Positions 37,501 through 45,527 of a stretch of DNA of 64,000 nucleotides are shown one piece after another (within the stretch, counting starts at the first letter, position 1; each line of letters starts with the position of its first letter). Origin of the DNA: Phormidesmis priestleyi BC1401 (GTDB taxonomy: Bacteria > Cyanobacteriota > Cyanobacteriia > Leptolyngbyales > Leptolyngbyaceae). The stretch covers positions 1-64,000 of the forward strand of contig NZ_LXYR01000024.1 in NCBI RefSeq assembly GCF_001650195.1, read 5' to 3'. Under the pieces are notes generated by a model. The model searched no databases. It was given only the letters and a program-made list of their open reading frames with translations, and was not told where the DNA came from. A program made the position numbers and the translations under genes.

Positions 37501-37718
37501 TGATGGATATTCAAATGCCAGGGATGGATGGGTTAGAAGCCATGCAGCAGATCCGCCGCGAGCCAACCCTGGTCGATGTGCCTATCATTGCTCTTACTGC
37601 CCTTGCTATGACGAGCGATCGTGAGCGTTGTCTCGCCGCCGGAGCCAGTGACTACCTCAGCAAACCGATTCAGCTCAGGCAGTTGGTCACCACGATTCAA
37701 CAGCTTTTAGCCTCATAG
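31569..37718 (+). CDS. Giant hybrid histidine kinase: CBS pair, about 10 PAS, GAF, HK, REC
   Basis: 2049-residue soluble sensor. A CBS pair (about 10-155; ILTERDVVRLS, HIRHLPILDQQDRLVGLVTH) is followed by a coiled coil (about 160-235). PAS domains are separated by repeated DISDRKQAE-type linkers; ten linkers and ten PAS domains were counted. A GAF domain follows the fourth PAS. HisKA has MSHELRTPLN (His about 1676), then HATPase (G1 box DTGIGIAS) and a C-terminal receiver with MDIQMPGMDG (Asp about 1980). CBS domains could sense adenine nucleotides. No membrane helices. Nine bases separate its stop from a REC-GGDEF-EAL gene, its likely partner. Confidence 0.93.
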   Translation: MFTRATALTSLELKTAIIQNPLVVAPNTIVIDAIAQMSGVRSHGNAPRTADGQSDDLQEARSSCVVVVEDDRVVGILTERDVVRLSAQQQPLDRRVMRQVMTHPVATLRESAFSDLFFALNLLQHYHIRHLPILDQQDRLVGLVTHKSLLQALNSPSLQMVEGLEEKIAHLEAENVALLKSHTLELEQQAAARTTDLKTKAEREKLLALAAQLQEELAERQRAEVLSQHQLAELTKWRDRYELAGQASGQMLYEYDFIRDFITWGANIEQILGYPSSALPTHLAGWRALVHPDDQTTLDLSTQQAIADKTPFFAQYQVQHQLGHYIWIEDRSQWLINDQGETMGVIGMVADISDRKQAETRLRESEQRYATLAATAPVGIFRTDAVGNYTYVNDRWSQITGFALKAAVGEGWQQALHPDDHSRIVAEWCQSTQENRPFRLEYRFQRPDGGVTWVYGQFVAERDEVETVIGYVGTVTDISDRKRSKEALQKSEAHQRALVSAIPDLIIRMNRAGIHLEFVATPNFHVLGNLLEMVGTHVSDSLPFDMAQKRLKFIQLTLQTNSIQIYEQDFSIEGRTQFEEVRVVPYGEDEVMVLVRDISDRKQAEFALKQSEAKSKAVLAAIPDLMFRVGSDGVYRSYGIPNRDFDMLSQDADPTGRSMADMLPAELVDRQLHYLQKALRTGELQVYEQQVQVGDRLQDEEVRVIKSGDDEVLFMTRDISDRKQAETALRCLIESTASVTGKDFFSTLAQQLMLALKVQHVLVTKLVGDHLQTLAYWKDDEMQPEITFALANTPCGTSAIEQGQFHCPTGLQQRFSEYPLVQSLQADSYLGIPITSTNGQPLGCLCILDNKPMEDIQWAEAFLRIFATRAAAELERQQATESLEQLNQELEDRVEQRTSALRSSEATLSAFFDQAAVGMNLATPDGQYVKVNQKLCDILGYTQEELLTKNFKDIFHPEEEDRAQAERQQLYAGAIDSFSIERRYLHKDGSAVWISLTVSLIYKPSGEPNYSIGVVEEIGDRKRAEEALQQSEEKFRQIAEHIQSVFWVSSADYSETIYVSPAYETIWGRSCNSLYALPQSFTDAVHPKDQTRILALLAERMEGYDEEYRILQPDGTLRWIHDRAFPIHNAQGEVYRLAGIAEDITDRKQAEETLNRQLALIEASIDGIVMLNTNGEYTYLNEAQVKLFGYDCAEELLGKPWQTLCSPAEMSRFKQDIFPVLVETRAWRGEAIAIRRDGSTFDNEVSLTLTPTGEAICVCRDISDRRQAELEIIRNRDLREAIFNESADAIFLVNVEPSITLDCNRRAVELFEASGKDELLYIEGHMLQRHQFTEEELKLISQEIKDKGFWSCEVEYITRKGNPFWGNLAAKRISIAGRVMNLVRVTDISKRKQSELLLKAQQEFLRRLIDTVPNLIFVKDWQGRFTLVNQATANVYQSTIADLISKTDADFHSNTKEVEQFLAVDLEVMTTMTTKVLEETVTSPDGKQFYFQTIKTPIVSADGHSREILGVATDISDRRQIEEQLRRSEAYLLEAQRIAHVGSWEFDLATQKITWSAETFRMFGRDSAQQEPTYKELMQSIHSDDRDRYKAILRRTIKQVQPFELENRVLRPDNSMVYVLVKGQPILDETGKLLSFLGTVLDITSRKQSEEQLRQTNEQLARTTRLKDEFLANMSHELRTPLNAILGMTEGLQDRVFGTINERQIKALQTIERSGSHLLELINDILDIAKIESGQLELDCTPTAVILLCQSSLAFVSQQALKKRIQIEIKLPPNLPNLSVDGRRIRQVLINLVDNAVKFTPDEGRITLKVSHQQTPADLESADSSPQNFLRIAVIDTGIGIASEDINKLFQPFVQIDSALNRQYQGTGLGLALVKRIVELHGGQVGLTSEVGVGSCFTIDLPCAAVPFSPGLETQLKPDTAPSQRAEAPPLILLAEDNEANTMTLLSYLKANGYQVLLAKNGQEAVALAQSETPDLILMDIQMPGMDGLEAMQQIRREPTLVDVPIIALTALAMTSDRERCLAAGASDYLSKPIQLRQLVTTIQQLLAS

Positions 37719-37727
37719 ATCTGGCTT

Positions 37728-39515
37728 ATGAAGAAACCATCTATCTTAGTCATTGACGACCAACCCGATAATTTTGATGTTATTGAAGCTCTCTTGAGTA
37801 AGCAAAATTATCAATTACACTATGCTGCCAGTGGTCAAGAGGCGATCGCGACCCTGGACACGTTTCAGCCTGATCTCATTTTGCTAGATGTGATGATGCC
37901 TAGCATGGATGGCATCGAAGTCTGTCAGCGCATCAAAGCGATGCCGCGATGGGAAGCCGTCCCAATTATTGTGGTTACTGCTCTGACAACCAAGGGAGAC
38001 CTCGCCCAATGTTTGGCTGCTGGGGCAGATGATTTTATCAGTAAGCCTGTCAATCGCTTAGAGCTAATGGCAAGAGTGCGATCGATGTTACGCATCCGTC
38101 AGCAATATCAGCGATTAGCCACGTTCAACACCAGACTAGAAGCAACTGTGCAACAGCGAACCGCCCAGTTGCAAACAATGATTTTTCAGGATGCGCTTAC
38201 AGGGTTGCCCAGTCGGGCGTTCTTACTTCAAAAACTAGCTGAGATATCACAGTCTAGAGAATCATTCTTTGTAGTATCTCTAGACTGCGATCAGTTTAAA
38301 CTGGTCAACGGTTCCTTTGGTCATGCTGTCGGCAATCAATTGCTGACTGCCATCAGCAAGCGGTTACAGCAGTATCTCTGCTCTGGCGATGTGTTAGCCC
38401 GCCTGGGTGGGGATGAGTTTTGTTTTTTGCTCCGTCGGGTCGAAGATGCGGCTGTTCTTGAACCATTTATCCAAACCATTTTGCGGAGCTTTGATGCTCC
38501 GTTTCTCGTTGCCGATTGTGAAATCTTCATGACCGTCTGTATCGGGGTTGCTTTGAGCAATGACACAGATCAACAACCTGACGAACTCCTGCAAAATGCT
38601 GATACAGCGATGTATCAAGCTAAGTTGCGTAGTAGGGGCAGCTATCAAATCTTCGATCGCCAAATGCATCTAGCAATGGTAAACCGTTTAACGCTGGAAC
38701 ACGATCTGCAACGAGCGCTAGAACAGCAGGAGTTTGTCCTCTATTACCAGCCGATCGTCAATCTTCAAACCCAGAAAGTTGTAGGGTTTGAAGCACTGGT
38801 GCGCTGGCAACACCCCAGTAGGGGCATGATTTCACCCGGAGAATTTATCCCCTGCATGGAGGAAACAGGGCTGATTGTGCCAGTCGGAATCATGGTGTTA
38901 AAGCAGGCATGTCAGCAGCTTCGTGCATGGCAGCAACAGGGCTGGATGGAGTTAACGATGAGCGTAAATCTCTCGGTGCGGCAATTTGCTTGCTCGACTC
39001 TGCTGGCTGATATCGATCGTGTGTTAGCAGAAACGTCTGTTAGTTCGGCTCATCTCAAACTAGAAATTACCGAAAGTGCGATTATGGACAACGCTGAAAT
39101 GGCGATCGCTCTGACTAAAGCACTGCGATCGCGACACATTCAAATCAGCATTGATGACTTTGGTACTGGATATTCTTCTCTCGGTTATCTGCATCGCTTT
39201 CCAGTAGACAACCTAAAAATCGATCGCTCTTTTGTCAATCAAACTCAATCAGAAAATCGTAACTATCACGTTGTCGATACTATTATTGCACTCAGCAATA
39301 AGTTGGGTCTGTCTGTCATTGCAGAAGGAATTGAAACGATTCAGCAGCTTGAGTGGCTGCAACATCTCGGCTGTGAGTTTGGGCAAGGCTATTTATTTTC
39401 CAAGCCTCTGGCAGCAGATGAAATCGAAAGAATTTATCTCACGAGACCGACAAAAAATAGGCTCTGCGATGGAATGAATAAGATGACCTCTCAACAGCTT
39501 GCTGGGGAAGTATAG
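37728..39515 (+). CDS. Response regulator with GGDEF and EAL domains
   Basis: 595 residues. Receiver (about 5-120) with DVMMPSMDG phospho-acceptor; GGDEF domain (about 150-310) with intact RLGGDEF; EAL domain (about 325-570) with [29 protein letters not shown] and the AEGIE motif, all consistent with active c-di-GMP phosphodiesterase. In the GGDEF domain the canonical ND and GD positions read NG and GN ([14 protein letters not shown]), and the RxxD inhibitory site is CSGD. Cyclase activity and product inhibition may therefore be weak or absent. Likely the output of the preceding hybrid kinase, controlling c-di-GMP and hence motility or biofilm traits. Confidence 0.92.
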   Translation: MKKPSILVIDDQPDNFDVIEALLSKQNYQLHYAASGQEAIATLDTFQPDLILLDVMMPSMDGIEVCQRIKAMPRWEAVPIIVVTALTTKGDLAQCLAAGADDFISKPVNRLELMARVRSMLRIRQQYQRLATFNTRLEATVQQRTAQLQTMIFQDALTGLPSRAFLLQKLAEISQSRESFFVVSLDCDQFKLVNGSFGHAVGNQLLTAISKRLQQYLCSGDVLARLGGDEFCFLLRRVEDAAVLEPFIQTILRSFDAPFLVADCEIFMTVCIGVALSNDTDQQPDELLQNADTAMYQAKLRSRGSYQIFDRQMHLAMVNRLTLEHDLQRALEQQEFVLYYQPIVNLQTQKVVGFEALVRWQHPSRGMISPGEFIPCMEETGLIVPVGIMVLKQACQQLRAWQQQGWMELTMSVNLSVRQFACSTLLADIDRVLAETSVSSAHLKLEITESAIMDNAEMAIALTKALRSRHIQISIDDFGTGYSSLGYLHRFPVDNLKIDRSFVNQTQSENRNYHVVDTIIALSNKLGLSVIAEGIETIQQLEWLQHLGCEFGQGYLFSKPLAADEIERIYLTRPTKNRLCDGMNKMTSQQLAGEV

Positions 39516-39611
39516 GGTGTGTTTTAAACCTCTGGTTTTCGTTGCTATCCCGCCCTGAACTTCAGTTCAGGGCGAGGCAGAATCGCAGCGAGAGAGTGTT
39601 AAAACACGCCC
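39516..39611. repeat. Short hairpin repeat after the GGDEF-EAL gene
   Basis: Inverted ends GGTGTGTTTTAAA (39516) and GTTAAAACACGCC (ends 39611) enclose a CGCCCTGAAC/GTTCAGGGCG stem and GCAGCGAGAGAG. The same stem-plus-GCGA-plus-TTTAAAAC arrangement is seen at about 15147-15210. No gene is seen in the 314-base intergenic region. Confidence 0.6.
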
Positions 39612-39680
39612 TCAGCCTGTTGTTGCTAAGACATCAACTTAGCGTCCTCATGCAACTTAGTGCCATACCGACAAAATAAA

Positions 39681-39821
39681 CTTCTTGTAAAAGTCCGAAG
39701 ATGCCCTCATCCCCCAACCCCTTCTCCCAAGTTTGGAAGAAGGGGAGCCAGATTTCAAAGTCCCTCTCCCACACTTGGGAGAGGGATTTAGGGTGAGGGC
39801 AGGGACTTTTGCAAGAGGTCT
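39681..39821. repeat. Dispersed repeat, left of the flotillin gene
   Basis: The right end reads GGGTGAGGGC then AGGGACTTTTGCAAGAGGTC; the left end is a decayed inverse (CTTCTTGTAAAAGTCC, GCCCTCATCC). Internal CTCTCCCA/TGGGAGAG stems. The right end is the exact inverse of the left end of the element at 43724. Confidence 0.7.
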
Positions 39822-39901
39822 AATTAAGATTGGCTGCTGGCGGAAAACCCGCTGTTAGAATGGTAGCTATAGGAGCCTTCTCTCTACACCGGGCTAAACT
39901 T

Positions 39902-41899
39902 ATGAAAAACTCGATCGGTCTGCGTCAGCTTTTGCCCATGACTCTCTCTTTGCTAGCGGCTGCAACCACGACTGGAGCGATCGCTGCAACTCCTCCAACG
40001 ACTACTTCGCAATCGCGTGAACAGTCGGTACAGACGCAGAACGTGCAGTTGATGCAAATTCCAGGGGTAGATTTGCCCGTCTGGATTTATCCGGTAGGTG
40101 GCGTAATTCTGCTGCTGATATTTTTGCCAAAAATTGGTTGGATTGCTGGGCTGATCGTGATTGGTGAGCGAGAAGTGGGCATCGTAACCAAAAAATTCTC
40201 GTCGAAAAGTCTGCCGCCTAATCGACTGATTGCTACCAATGGCGAAGCCGGACTGCAAGCCGATACGCTGCCTCCTGGCTGGCACTTTGGTTACTTCCCC
40301 TGGCAATATAACGTCAGCCACACGTCTGTGATTACGATTCCTCAAGGCGAGATTGGGCTGTTAGTGGCAAACGATGGCGCAACTATTCCGCCCGATCGTA
40401 TTCTAGGCAGAGTTGTAGAGTGCGACAACTACCAGGATGCCCGCAAGTTCTTCGCCAATGGGGGTGAAAAAGGACGACAGCTTGCCATTTTGACATCGGG
40501 AACTTACCGAATCAACACGGCTTTATTTGAAGTGATCACGGCGGCGAATGCATCCCAGCACGAGATGCAGCCCAACCAACTGCGGATCTACACGATCGCG
40601 CCCGATAGCGTAGGAGTAGTGACTGCGCTAGATGGTGCCCCGATCGATGCGGGTGAGATTGCCGGACCGATCATCGCCGACCACGACAACTTTCAGAGAG
40701 CCGATCGCTTTGTGCAAGATGGAGGACGGCGCGGACTGCAAGAGCAAGTCATGCTGTCTGGCTCGTGGAATTTAAATCCGTGGTTTGTGCAGACCCAACA
40801 GGTGCCGATGACTCAGGTGCCGATCGGCTATGTCGGGGTCGTGATTTCATTTGTGGGCAAGTCGCATCAAGATGTCAGCGGCGATTCCTTCACTCACGGC
40901 AATTTGGTGAACAAAGGCGATAAAGGCGTATGGGTTGAGCCACTCTATCCGGGTAAGCATCCGCTCAACACCCAGATCATGAAGGTGGAACCTGTGCCGA
41001 CCACCAATATTGTTCTGAACTTCACCAGCCGCTTTAGTGGAGAACACGGCTATGATTCTAAGCTGATTGCGCTAAAGCTGCTGTCGTTTGACGGCTTTGA
41101 GTTTGAGCTAGAGGTGTTTCAGATTATTCATGTTGGTGCAGCCGATGCGCCCAAAGTCATTTCGCGGTTGGGTTCGATGCAAAACCTGGTCGATCATGTG
41201 CTGCGTCCGATCGTGGGCAACTACTTCCGCAACTCTGCCCAAGAATATACGATTCTAGACTTTCTCACTGCCCGAAGTGAACGACAAGCCGAAGCCGCAG
41301 AATATGTGCGGCAGGCACTTCGCGCTTATGATGTGCAAGCGGTAGATACGCTGATTGGACTGATTACGCCGCCCCGCGAACTGATGCAAACCCTCACCGA
41401 TCGCAAAATTGCCGAGGAGCAGCAGAAAACCTACGATGTGCAGCGCGTTGCTCAAACTCAACGGCAAGAATTGGTGCGAGAAACAGCGTTGGCAAACATC
41501 CAAGACCAGATCATCACCGCTCAAGAAGGCGTAACGATCGCCCAACTGCAAGCGTCTGCCGCAGTCAAACAGGCGAACGGAGAAGCCGAAGCGATTCGCG
41601 TCACAGGACAAGCCAAAGCCGATGCTTATCAGGCGGGGGTGAGTTCTCTAGGGGCACAGGCTTATACGGCACTGCAACTGATGCAGGTGATTGGCGATCG
41701 CAATGTGCGGGTGGTTCCTGATGTCTCGGTGAGCGGCAGCAACAGTTCTGGCTTGTTGGATGGCTTGATGAGTATGATGCTGTGGAACCAATCGAATGGC
41801 AATTCCATCACGACAATTCCCAATGGCAACGGCAAAGTAGAGTCGAGCGATCCAGTGTCGGCGATCGTGCCTTCATCAGAGCATGACTCCAATCTCTGA
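39902..41899 (+). CDS. Flotillin-like SPFH/band 7 protein with signal peptide
   Basis: 665 residues. A basic N terminus plus hydrophobic stretch (1-about 28, ending AIAA) looks like a signal peptide. A second membrane segment (about 65-90, WIYPVGGVILLLIFLPKIGW) precedes the SPFH domain (about 95-480; REVGIVTKKF, LPPGWHFGYFPWQYNV). A coiled-coil region rich in Glu, Ala and Gln (about 500-605) precedes a disordered tail. The ATG at 39902 is chosen over 39830, whose first 24 residues precede the signal peptide and overlap the repeat. Its last 17 bases overlap the next gene, implying coupled expression. Family members scaffold membrane microdomains. Confidence 0.85.
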   Translation: MKNSIGLRQLLPMTLSLLAAATTTGAIAATPPTTTSQSREQSVQTQNVQLMQIPGVDLPVWIYPVGGVILLLIFLPKIGWIAGLIVIGEREVGIVTKKFSSKSLPPNRLIATNGEAGLQADTLPPGWHFGYFPWQYNVSHTSVITIPQGEIGLLVANDGATIPPDRILGRVVECDNYQDARKFFANGGEKGRQLAILTSGTYRINTALFEVITAANASQHEMQPNQLRIYTIAPDSVGVVTALDGAPIDAGEIAGPIIADHDNFQRADRFVQDGGRRGLQEQVMLSGSWNLNPWFVQTQQVPMTQVPIGYVGVVISFVGKSHQDVSGDSFTHGNLVNKGDKGVWVEPLYPGKHPLNTQIMKVEPVPTTNIVLNFTSRFSGEHGYDSKLIALKLLSFDGFEFELEVFQIIHVGAADAPKVISRLGSMQNLVDHVLRPIVGNYFRNSAQEYTILDFLTARSERQAEAAEYVRQALRAYDVQAVDTLIGLITPPRELMQTLTDRKIAEEQQKTYDVQRVAQTQRQELVRETALANIQDQIITAQEGVTIAQLQASAAVKQANGEAEAIRVTGQAKADAYQAGVSSLGAQAYTALQLMQVIGDRNVRVVPDVSVSGSNSSGLLDGLMSMMLWNQSNGNSITTIPNGNGKVESSDPVSAIVPSSEHDSNL

Positions 41900-43709
41900 T
41901 TACTACTGCTTTAATCCCAGTTGTTCAGCACCAAGTCATCTAACAACAAACTGTCAGCAGTGTGGTGCGCTGCTGCAACTGGGACGCTACTACGCCATCA
42001 AGCGATTGGGGCAGGGGAAATTTAGCCGCACGTTTCTGGCAATTTGCTCTACGGACTCTGAGGGGAACAAATCAGACGGCTCAACTCAATATGTGATTCA
42101 ACAATGCTGGGACAATTGCGTTGATACAGTCCTAATCGCTAAACTGCGAACAATTGGACACCATCCCCAACTGCCCACAGTGGTGGATTACTTTGAGCAA
42201 GACGGCATTTACTATTTGGTGCAAGACTATGTTGATGGCGAGAGTTTAGATAGAGCGATCGCCGCCAAAGGGCAGTTCACTCCAGCGCAGGTATGGCAGG
42301 TTTTGGAGTCTATGCTGCCGATTCTGCATTGGATTCACGCTCATGGGATGATTCACCGCGATCTCAAACCCGAAAATATTATTTACAGCAAGTCAGAATT
42401 CAGATTGGTGGGCGCTGCGATTTTCAACGCCGATACTCCACAATCTGCGATCGGCAGCGCCGAGTATGCCGCACCTGAACAACTTCGAGGCGAGGCGGTA
42501 TTTGCCAGCGACCTCTGCAGCTTGGGCGTTATCTGCATTCACCTACTAACGGGCGTGCAGCCGTTTCACCTGTTCGATACAACCGAAAATCACTGGGTGT
42601 GGCGCACCTACTGGCTATCCACCGCTGCATCTTCTGAGAAGTATCCTGATCGCTTGGCTCAAATTCTCGATCGCTTAATTGCCCCCAACCCCGATCAGCG
42701 ATTTGCATCTGCTGCGGCAGCGATCGCGACGATCGAGCAGATTCGAGGCAAAAAAATCCCGATTCCGACTCCGGCACCTCTGATCACTTGGCAAAATACG
42801 GCGACATTAACGGGTCACGAAGGACTGTTTGCCAGCGTCACAGCAGTTGCAGTCTCGCCCGATCGTCGCTATGTCGCCAGCGCCAGCGAAGACAAAACCG
42901 TGCGGTTGTGGAATCTAGACACAGGCAAACAAATTCTGGTACTGCGAGGACACAGCCAATTTGTGCAAGCCGTAGCATTTCATCCGCAGCAGTCAAATTG
43001 GCTAATCAGTGCGGGGCGCGATCGTCAGATCAAATTTTGGGATTGGATCACTCAGCAGCAGCTCCGCACCCTTGCAGGACATACCCAGCAAATTCACGCG
43101 ATCGCCTTCAGCCCTGATGGAACGCTGATTGCCAGCGGCAGTGCCGATAAGACTCTAAAGGTGTGGACTCTAGACGGTGAAATCATCTCTACTTTTCTAG
43201 GGCATCGCCTAGCGGTGAACGCAGTTGCCTTTCACCCCGTCGCCCCTCGGATCGCCAGCGCCAGTGCAGATACTACGATTCGTCTTTGGCATCTCGACGG
43301 TAAACTCGATCGCACGTTGACAAGACATACTCAGGCAGTCAGAGCGATCGCGTTTAGCCCCACAGGTCAATTTCTTGCCAGTGGCGGTGAAGATAAAACC
43401 ATTTGCCTTTGGGAGGTTGCCTCTGGTCAATGTTGTCGAGTTTTACCGGGGCATTCTTGGTCGATTTCTTCCCTAGTGTTTGCCACAGACCGCATCTTAA
43501 TCAGTGGGAGTTGGGATCAAACCATCAAAGTGTGGCAGTGGGACACAGGCGAGGAAATCGCGAGATTGGTGGGGCACACTGATTCGATTTCTAGCTTGGC
43601 ACTGCAACTCGGTGAACCGATGAACAACATGACCGTCCACCCGCTAGAAAACGCTGTCCTGATAAGCGGGAGTCGAGATAAAACAATTAAACGCTGGCAG
43701 TTCTTCTAG
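41883..43709 (+). CDS. Zn-ribbon pseudokinase with seven-blade WD40 propeller
   Basis: 608 residues. N-terminal CX4C...CX2C ribbon (about 8-30), a Ser/Thr kinase-like domain (about 35-285) and seven WD40 repeats (about 305-608), enough for one propeller. The glycine loop LGQGKFSR, HRDLKPEN and APE motif are kept. The beta-3 lysine is replaced (YVIQQ in place of VIK), and the DFG motif is lost: LVDFGAA reads LVGAA, missing exactly DF. This indicates a pseudokinase. It overlaps the flotillin gene by 17 bases, so it may act as a membrane-domain scaffold or signalling partner; this is inference. Confidence 0.9.
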   Translation: MTPISDYYCFNPSCSAPSHLTTNCQQCGALLQLGRYYAIKRLGQGKFSRTFLAICSTDSEGNKSDGSTQYVIQQCWDNCVDTVLIAKLRTIGHHPQLPTVVDYFEQDGIYYLVQDYVDGESLDRAIAAKGQFTPAQVWQVLESMLPILHWIHAHGMIHRDLKPENIIYSKSEFRLVGAAIFNADTPQSAIGSAEYAAPEQLRGEAVFASDLCSLGVICIHLLTGVQPFHLFDTTENHWVWRTYWLSTAASSEKYPDRLAQILDRLIAPNPDQRFASAAAAIATIEQIRGKKIPIPTPAPLITWQNTATLTGHEGLFASVTAVAVSPDRRYVASASEDKTVRLWNLDTGKQILVLRGHSQFVQAVAFHPQQSNWLISAGRDRQIKFWDWITQQQLRTLAGHTQQIHAIAFSPDGTLIASGSADKTLKVWTLDGEIISTFLGHRLAVNAVAFHPVAPRIASASADTTIRLWHLDGKLDRTLTRHTQAVRAIAFSPTGQFLASGGEDKTICLWEVASGQCCRVLPGHSWSISSLVFATDRILISGSWDQTIKVWQWDTGEEIARLVGHTDSISSLALQLGEPMNNMTVHPLENAVLISGSRDKTIKRWQFF

Positions 43710-43723
43710 GGCGTGTCATCAAT

Positions 43724-43950
43724 AGACCTCTTGCAAAAGTCCCTGCCCTCACCCTAAATCCCTCTCCCAAGTGTGGGAGAGGGATTTTGAAATCCGGCTC
43801 CCTTCTCTCTCCTAAGCTTGGCAGAAGGAAGCCCTCCCCAGCCCTTCTCCACAAGGAGAAGGGAGCCAGAGAGTCAAAGTCCCTCTCCCCAAGGAGAGGG
43901 ATTTAGGGTGAGGGCAGACTCTCTGCATCTCACAAGTTAATTAGGATTGC
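43724..43950. repeat. Dispersed repeat, right of the pseudokinase gene
   Basis: It begins AGACCTCTTGCAAAAGTCCC then TGCCCTCACCC, contains several CTCTCCC/GGGAGAG stems, and ends GGGTGAGGGCAGA followed by AGTTAATTAGGATTGC. It is longer than the copy at 39681 and probably a nested or doubled element. It fills the 252-base gap between two converging genes. Confidence 0.7.
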
Positions 43951-43961
43951 TATAGTCTTTG

Positions 43962-45527
43962 TTATTCAGGAACCCGATCGAGTTCCAGCCGATACGTTCC
44001 GACAAACCCTGTGCCGCCGATATCAAACTCCCAGCCGTCTGCCACCCGCCGCATCAGAGTCGCACTTTTAAGAGAGTCATCGCCGTCTGCAAACTCTTCA
44101 CCTGTGTAGAGATAAAGCTGAAGCGTCGGCTGCAAAATCGCCCGCACATAATATTGTTTGGCGAACACAATGTTGTCGGAGAAGCCAACCCCAAACAAGT
44201 CGCGTTCGCTCACATAAAACTCCATTCGCATCACGAGATCGGTTTGAGTGGTGCTAGCTGCGCTGTTGAGATATCCTTCCCAGATCAGTTGATTGGCATC
44301 TGCCCACGGGAAGGAAAGAGTCCGATCGCTAAAGTCTCCGGTGCGAAACGGACCATAGCAGTTTTCAGCGTCTCTACTTTGATGAAACAGCTCAAAATCT
44401 ACGCCACGCGGCTTAATCGACACACCAAAGAAAAACTCGCTTTTGCCAAACAAGTCAAACCCGCGCTTAACCTGTGCCTGAACTTGACGCAACCGCACAT
44501 GGATGTCGCCAAAAAAGAACCGCGTCGCCACTTCAAATGACTCGCGGGCACTTACTAATGAATCAAACCCGCCATGAGGTTTGTGCACAAATGTTCGAGG
44601 TGCCCCCGGAATCTGAGCAAAGTCTTGTTTGACTAATCCATCGCTGCGGTTATAGTTCATACCAAACTCTCCAGCAACCGAAAACATCCGATTGAGTGCA
44701 GACGCAGCGACATTGTTATATGCCTTGTAGTTGGTGCCCACGATCGTGAGTAAGCGATCGAGCGGAAAGCACTTGCCAAAATTTTGATAACCCGCATCAT
44801 TGTTAGGGTTTGCCTGACTCTCAGGGTTGAAATGCTCTAGCTCATCTGCCGACTCAATGCCCAGCCAACGCAGATCGCGCAGCACTTGAAACGCAATTCC
44901 TTTGTGCGGCGTTCCTAGCGTGACGACTTTGTTAATCGCTTCATCTGCCGCTGTGATGCCCCGCTTGGGGTAAGTACGCTGAATTGCTTCTCTCACAATT
45001 AGCCCACCCATTGAATGAGCAATGATATTCACTTTGGGTTTAGTGCCGTGTTTGATCTCAGCCAATGCCCGAATGAAATCGATCAGCCGCGCCAACGCTT
45101 CGCCATATTTTGCAAACTCTCGATCGCGCAAATCATAATAGCGAAACACCCACAGGCTATGACACGGGTCGTCTTTAGACTGCAATAATCGCAGTGCCAT
45201 TGCCGGGTCGATAATCACTTTTCCCTGAAAGAAACTCGGATCAAACGCCTCAAGCGCCGCCGGAATGACGGGAGGGGCAGACAGATCGCTGCCATAGTAG
45301 CCGATAACATTGGTGGCATCCTGAAATCTCCAGTCCGATTTCATAAACCGCAGAATCAGCCCCTCATAGATATAATTTTCGCCCCGCTTTTGAGGATAGA
45401 CACTGCCATCGTTGAATCCTTGATAGGTCATCTTACGTTCATCGACGGTATCGGTTCCTCCAAATCCGCGCACTAAAACGATCGGTAAAGGGCGACGAGT
45501 TGCAGCAGACCACACAGGATTTGACAT
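43962..45527 (-). CDS. Alpha/beta hydrolase, lipase-like
   Basis: 521 residues, no signal peptide. The N-terminal half (about 10-300) is an alpha/beta hydrolase: PLPIVLVRGFGG gives the oxyanion region and IIAHSMGGLIVREAIQ holds the nucleophile serine (about 166). VVTLGTPHKGIAF is typical of lipases and PGAP1-like esterases. The C-terminal about 150 residues, beta-rich, are unassigned. Substrate unknown; a lipid ester is plausible. It converges with the pseudokinase gene across a repeat. Confidence 0.82.
   Translation of the reverse strand: MSNPVWSAATRRPLPIVLVRGFGGTDTVDERKMTYQGFNDGSVYPQKRGENYIYEGLILRFMKSDWRFQDATNVIGYYGSDLSAPPVIPAALEAFDPSFFQGKVIIDPAMALRLLQSKDDPCHSLWVFRYYDLRDREFAKYGEALARLIDFIRALAEIKHGTKPKVNIIAHSMGGLIVREAIQRTYPKRGITAADEAINKVVTLGTPHKGIAFQVLRDLRWLGIESADELEHFNPESQANPNNDAGYQNFGKCFPLDRLLTIVGTNYKAYNNVAASALNRMFSVAGEFGMNYNRSDGLVKQDFAQIPGAPRTFVHKPHGGFDSLVSARESFEVATRFFFGDIHVRLRQVQAQVKRGFDLFGKSEFFFGVSIKPRGVDFELFHQSRDAENCYGPFRTGDFSDRTLSFPWADANQLIWEGYLNSAASTTQTDLVMRMEFYVSERDLFGVGFSDNIVFAKQYYVRAILQPTLQLYLYTGEEFADGDDSLKSATLMRRVADGWEFDIGGTGFVGTYRLELDRVPE

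Noticed and set aside
8053-43950. Palindromic repeats as a CRISPR array
   Set aside because: Copies are dispersed by kilobases, differ in length and have no regular spacers.
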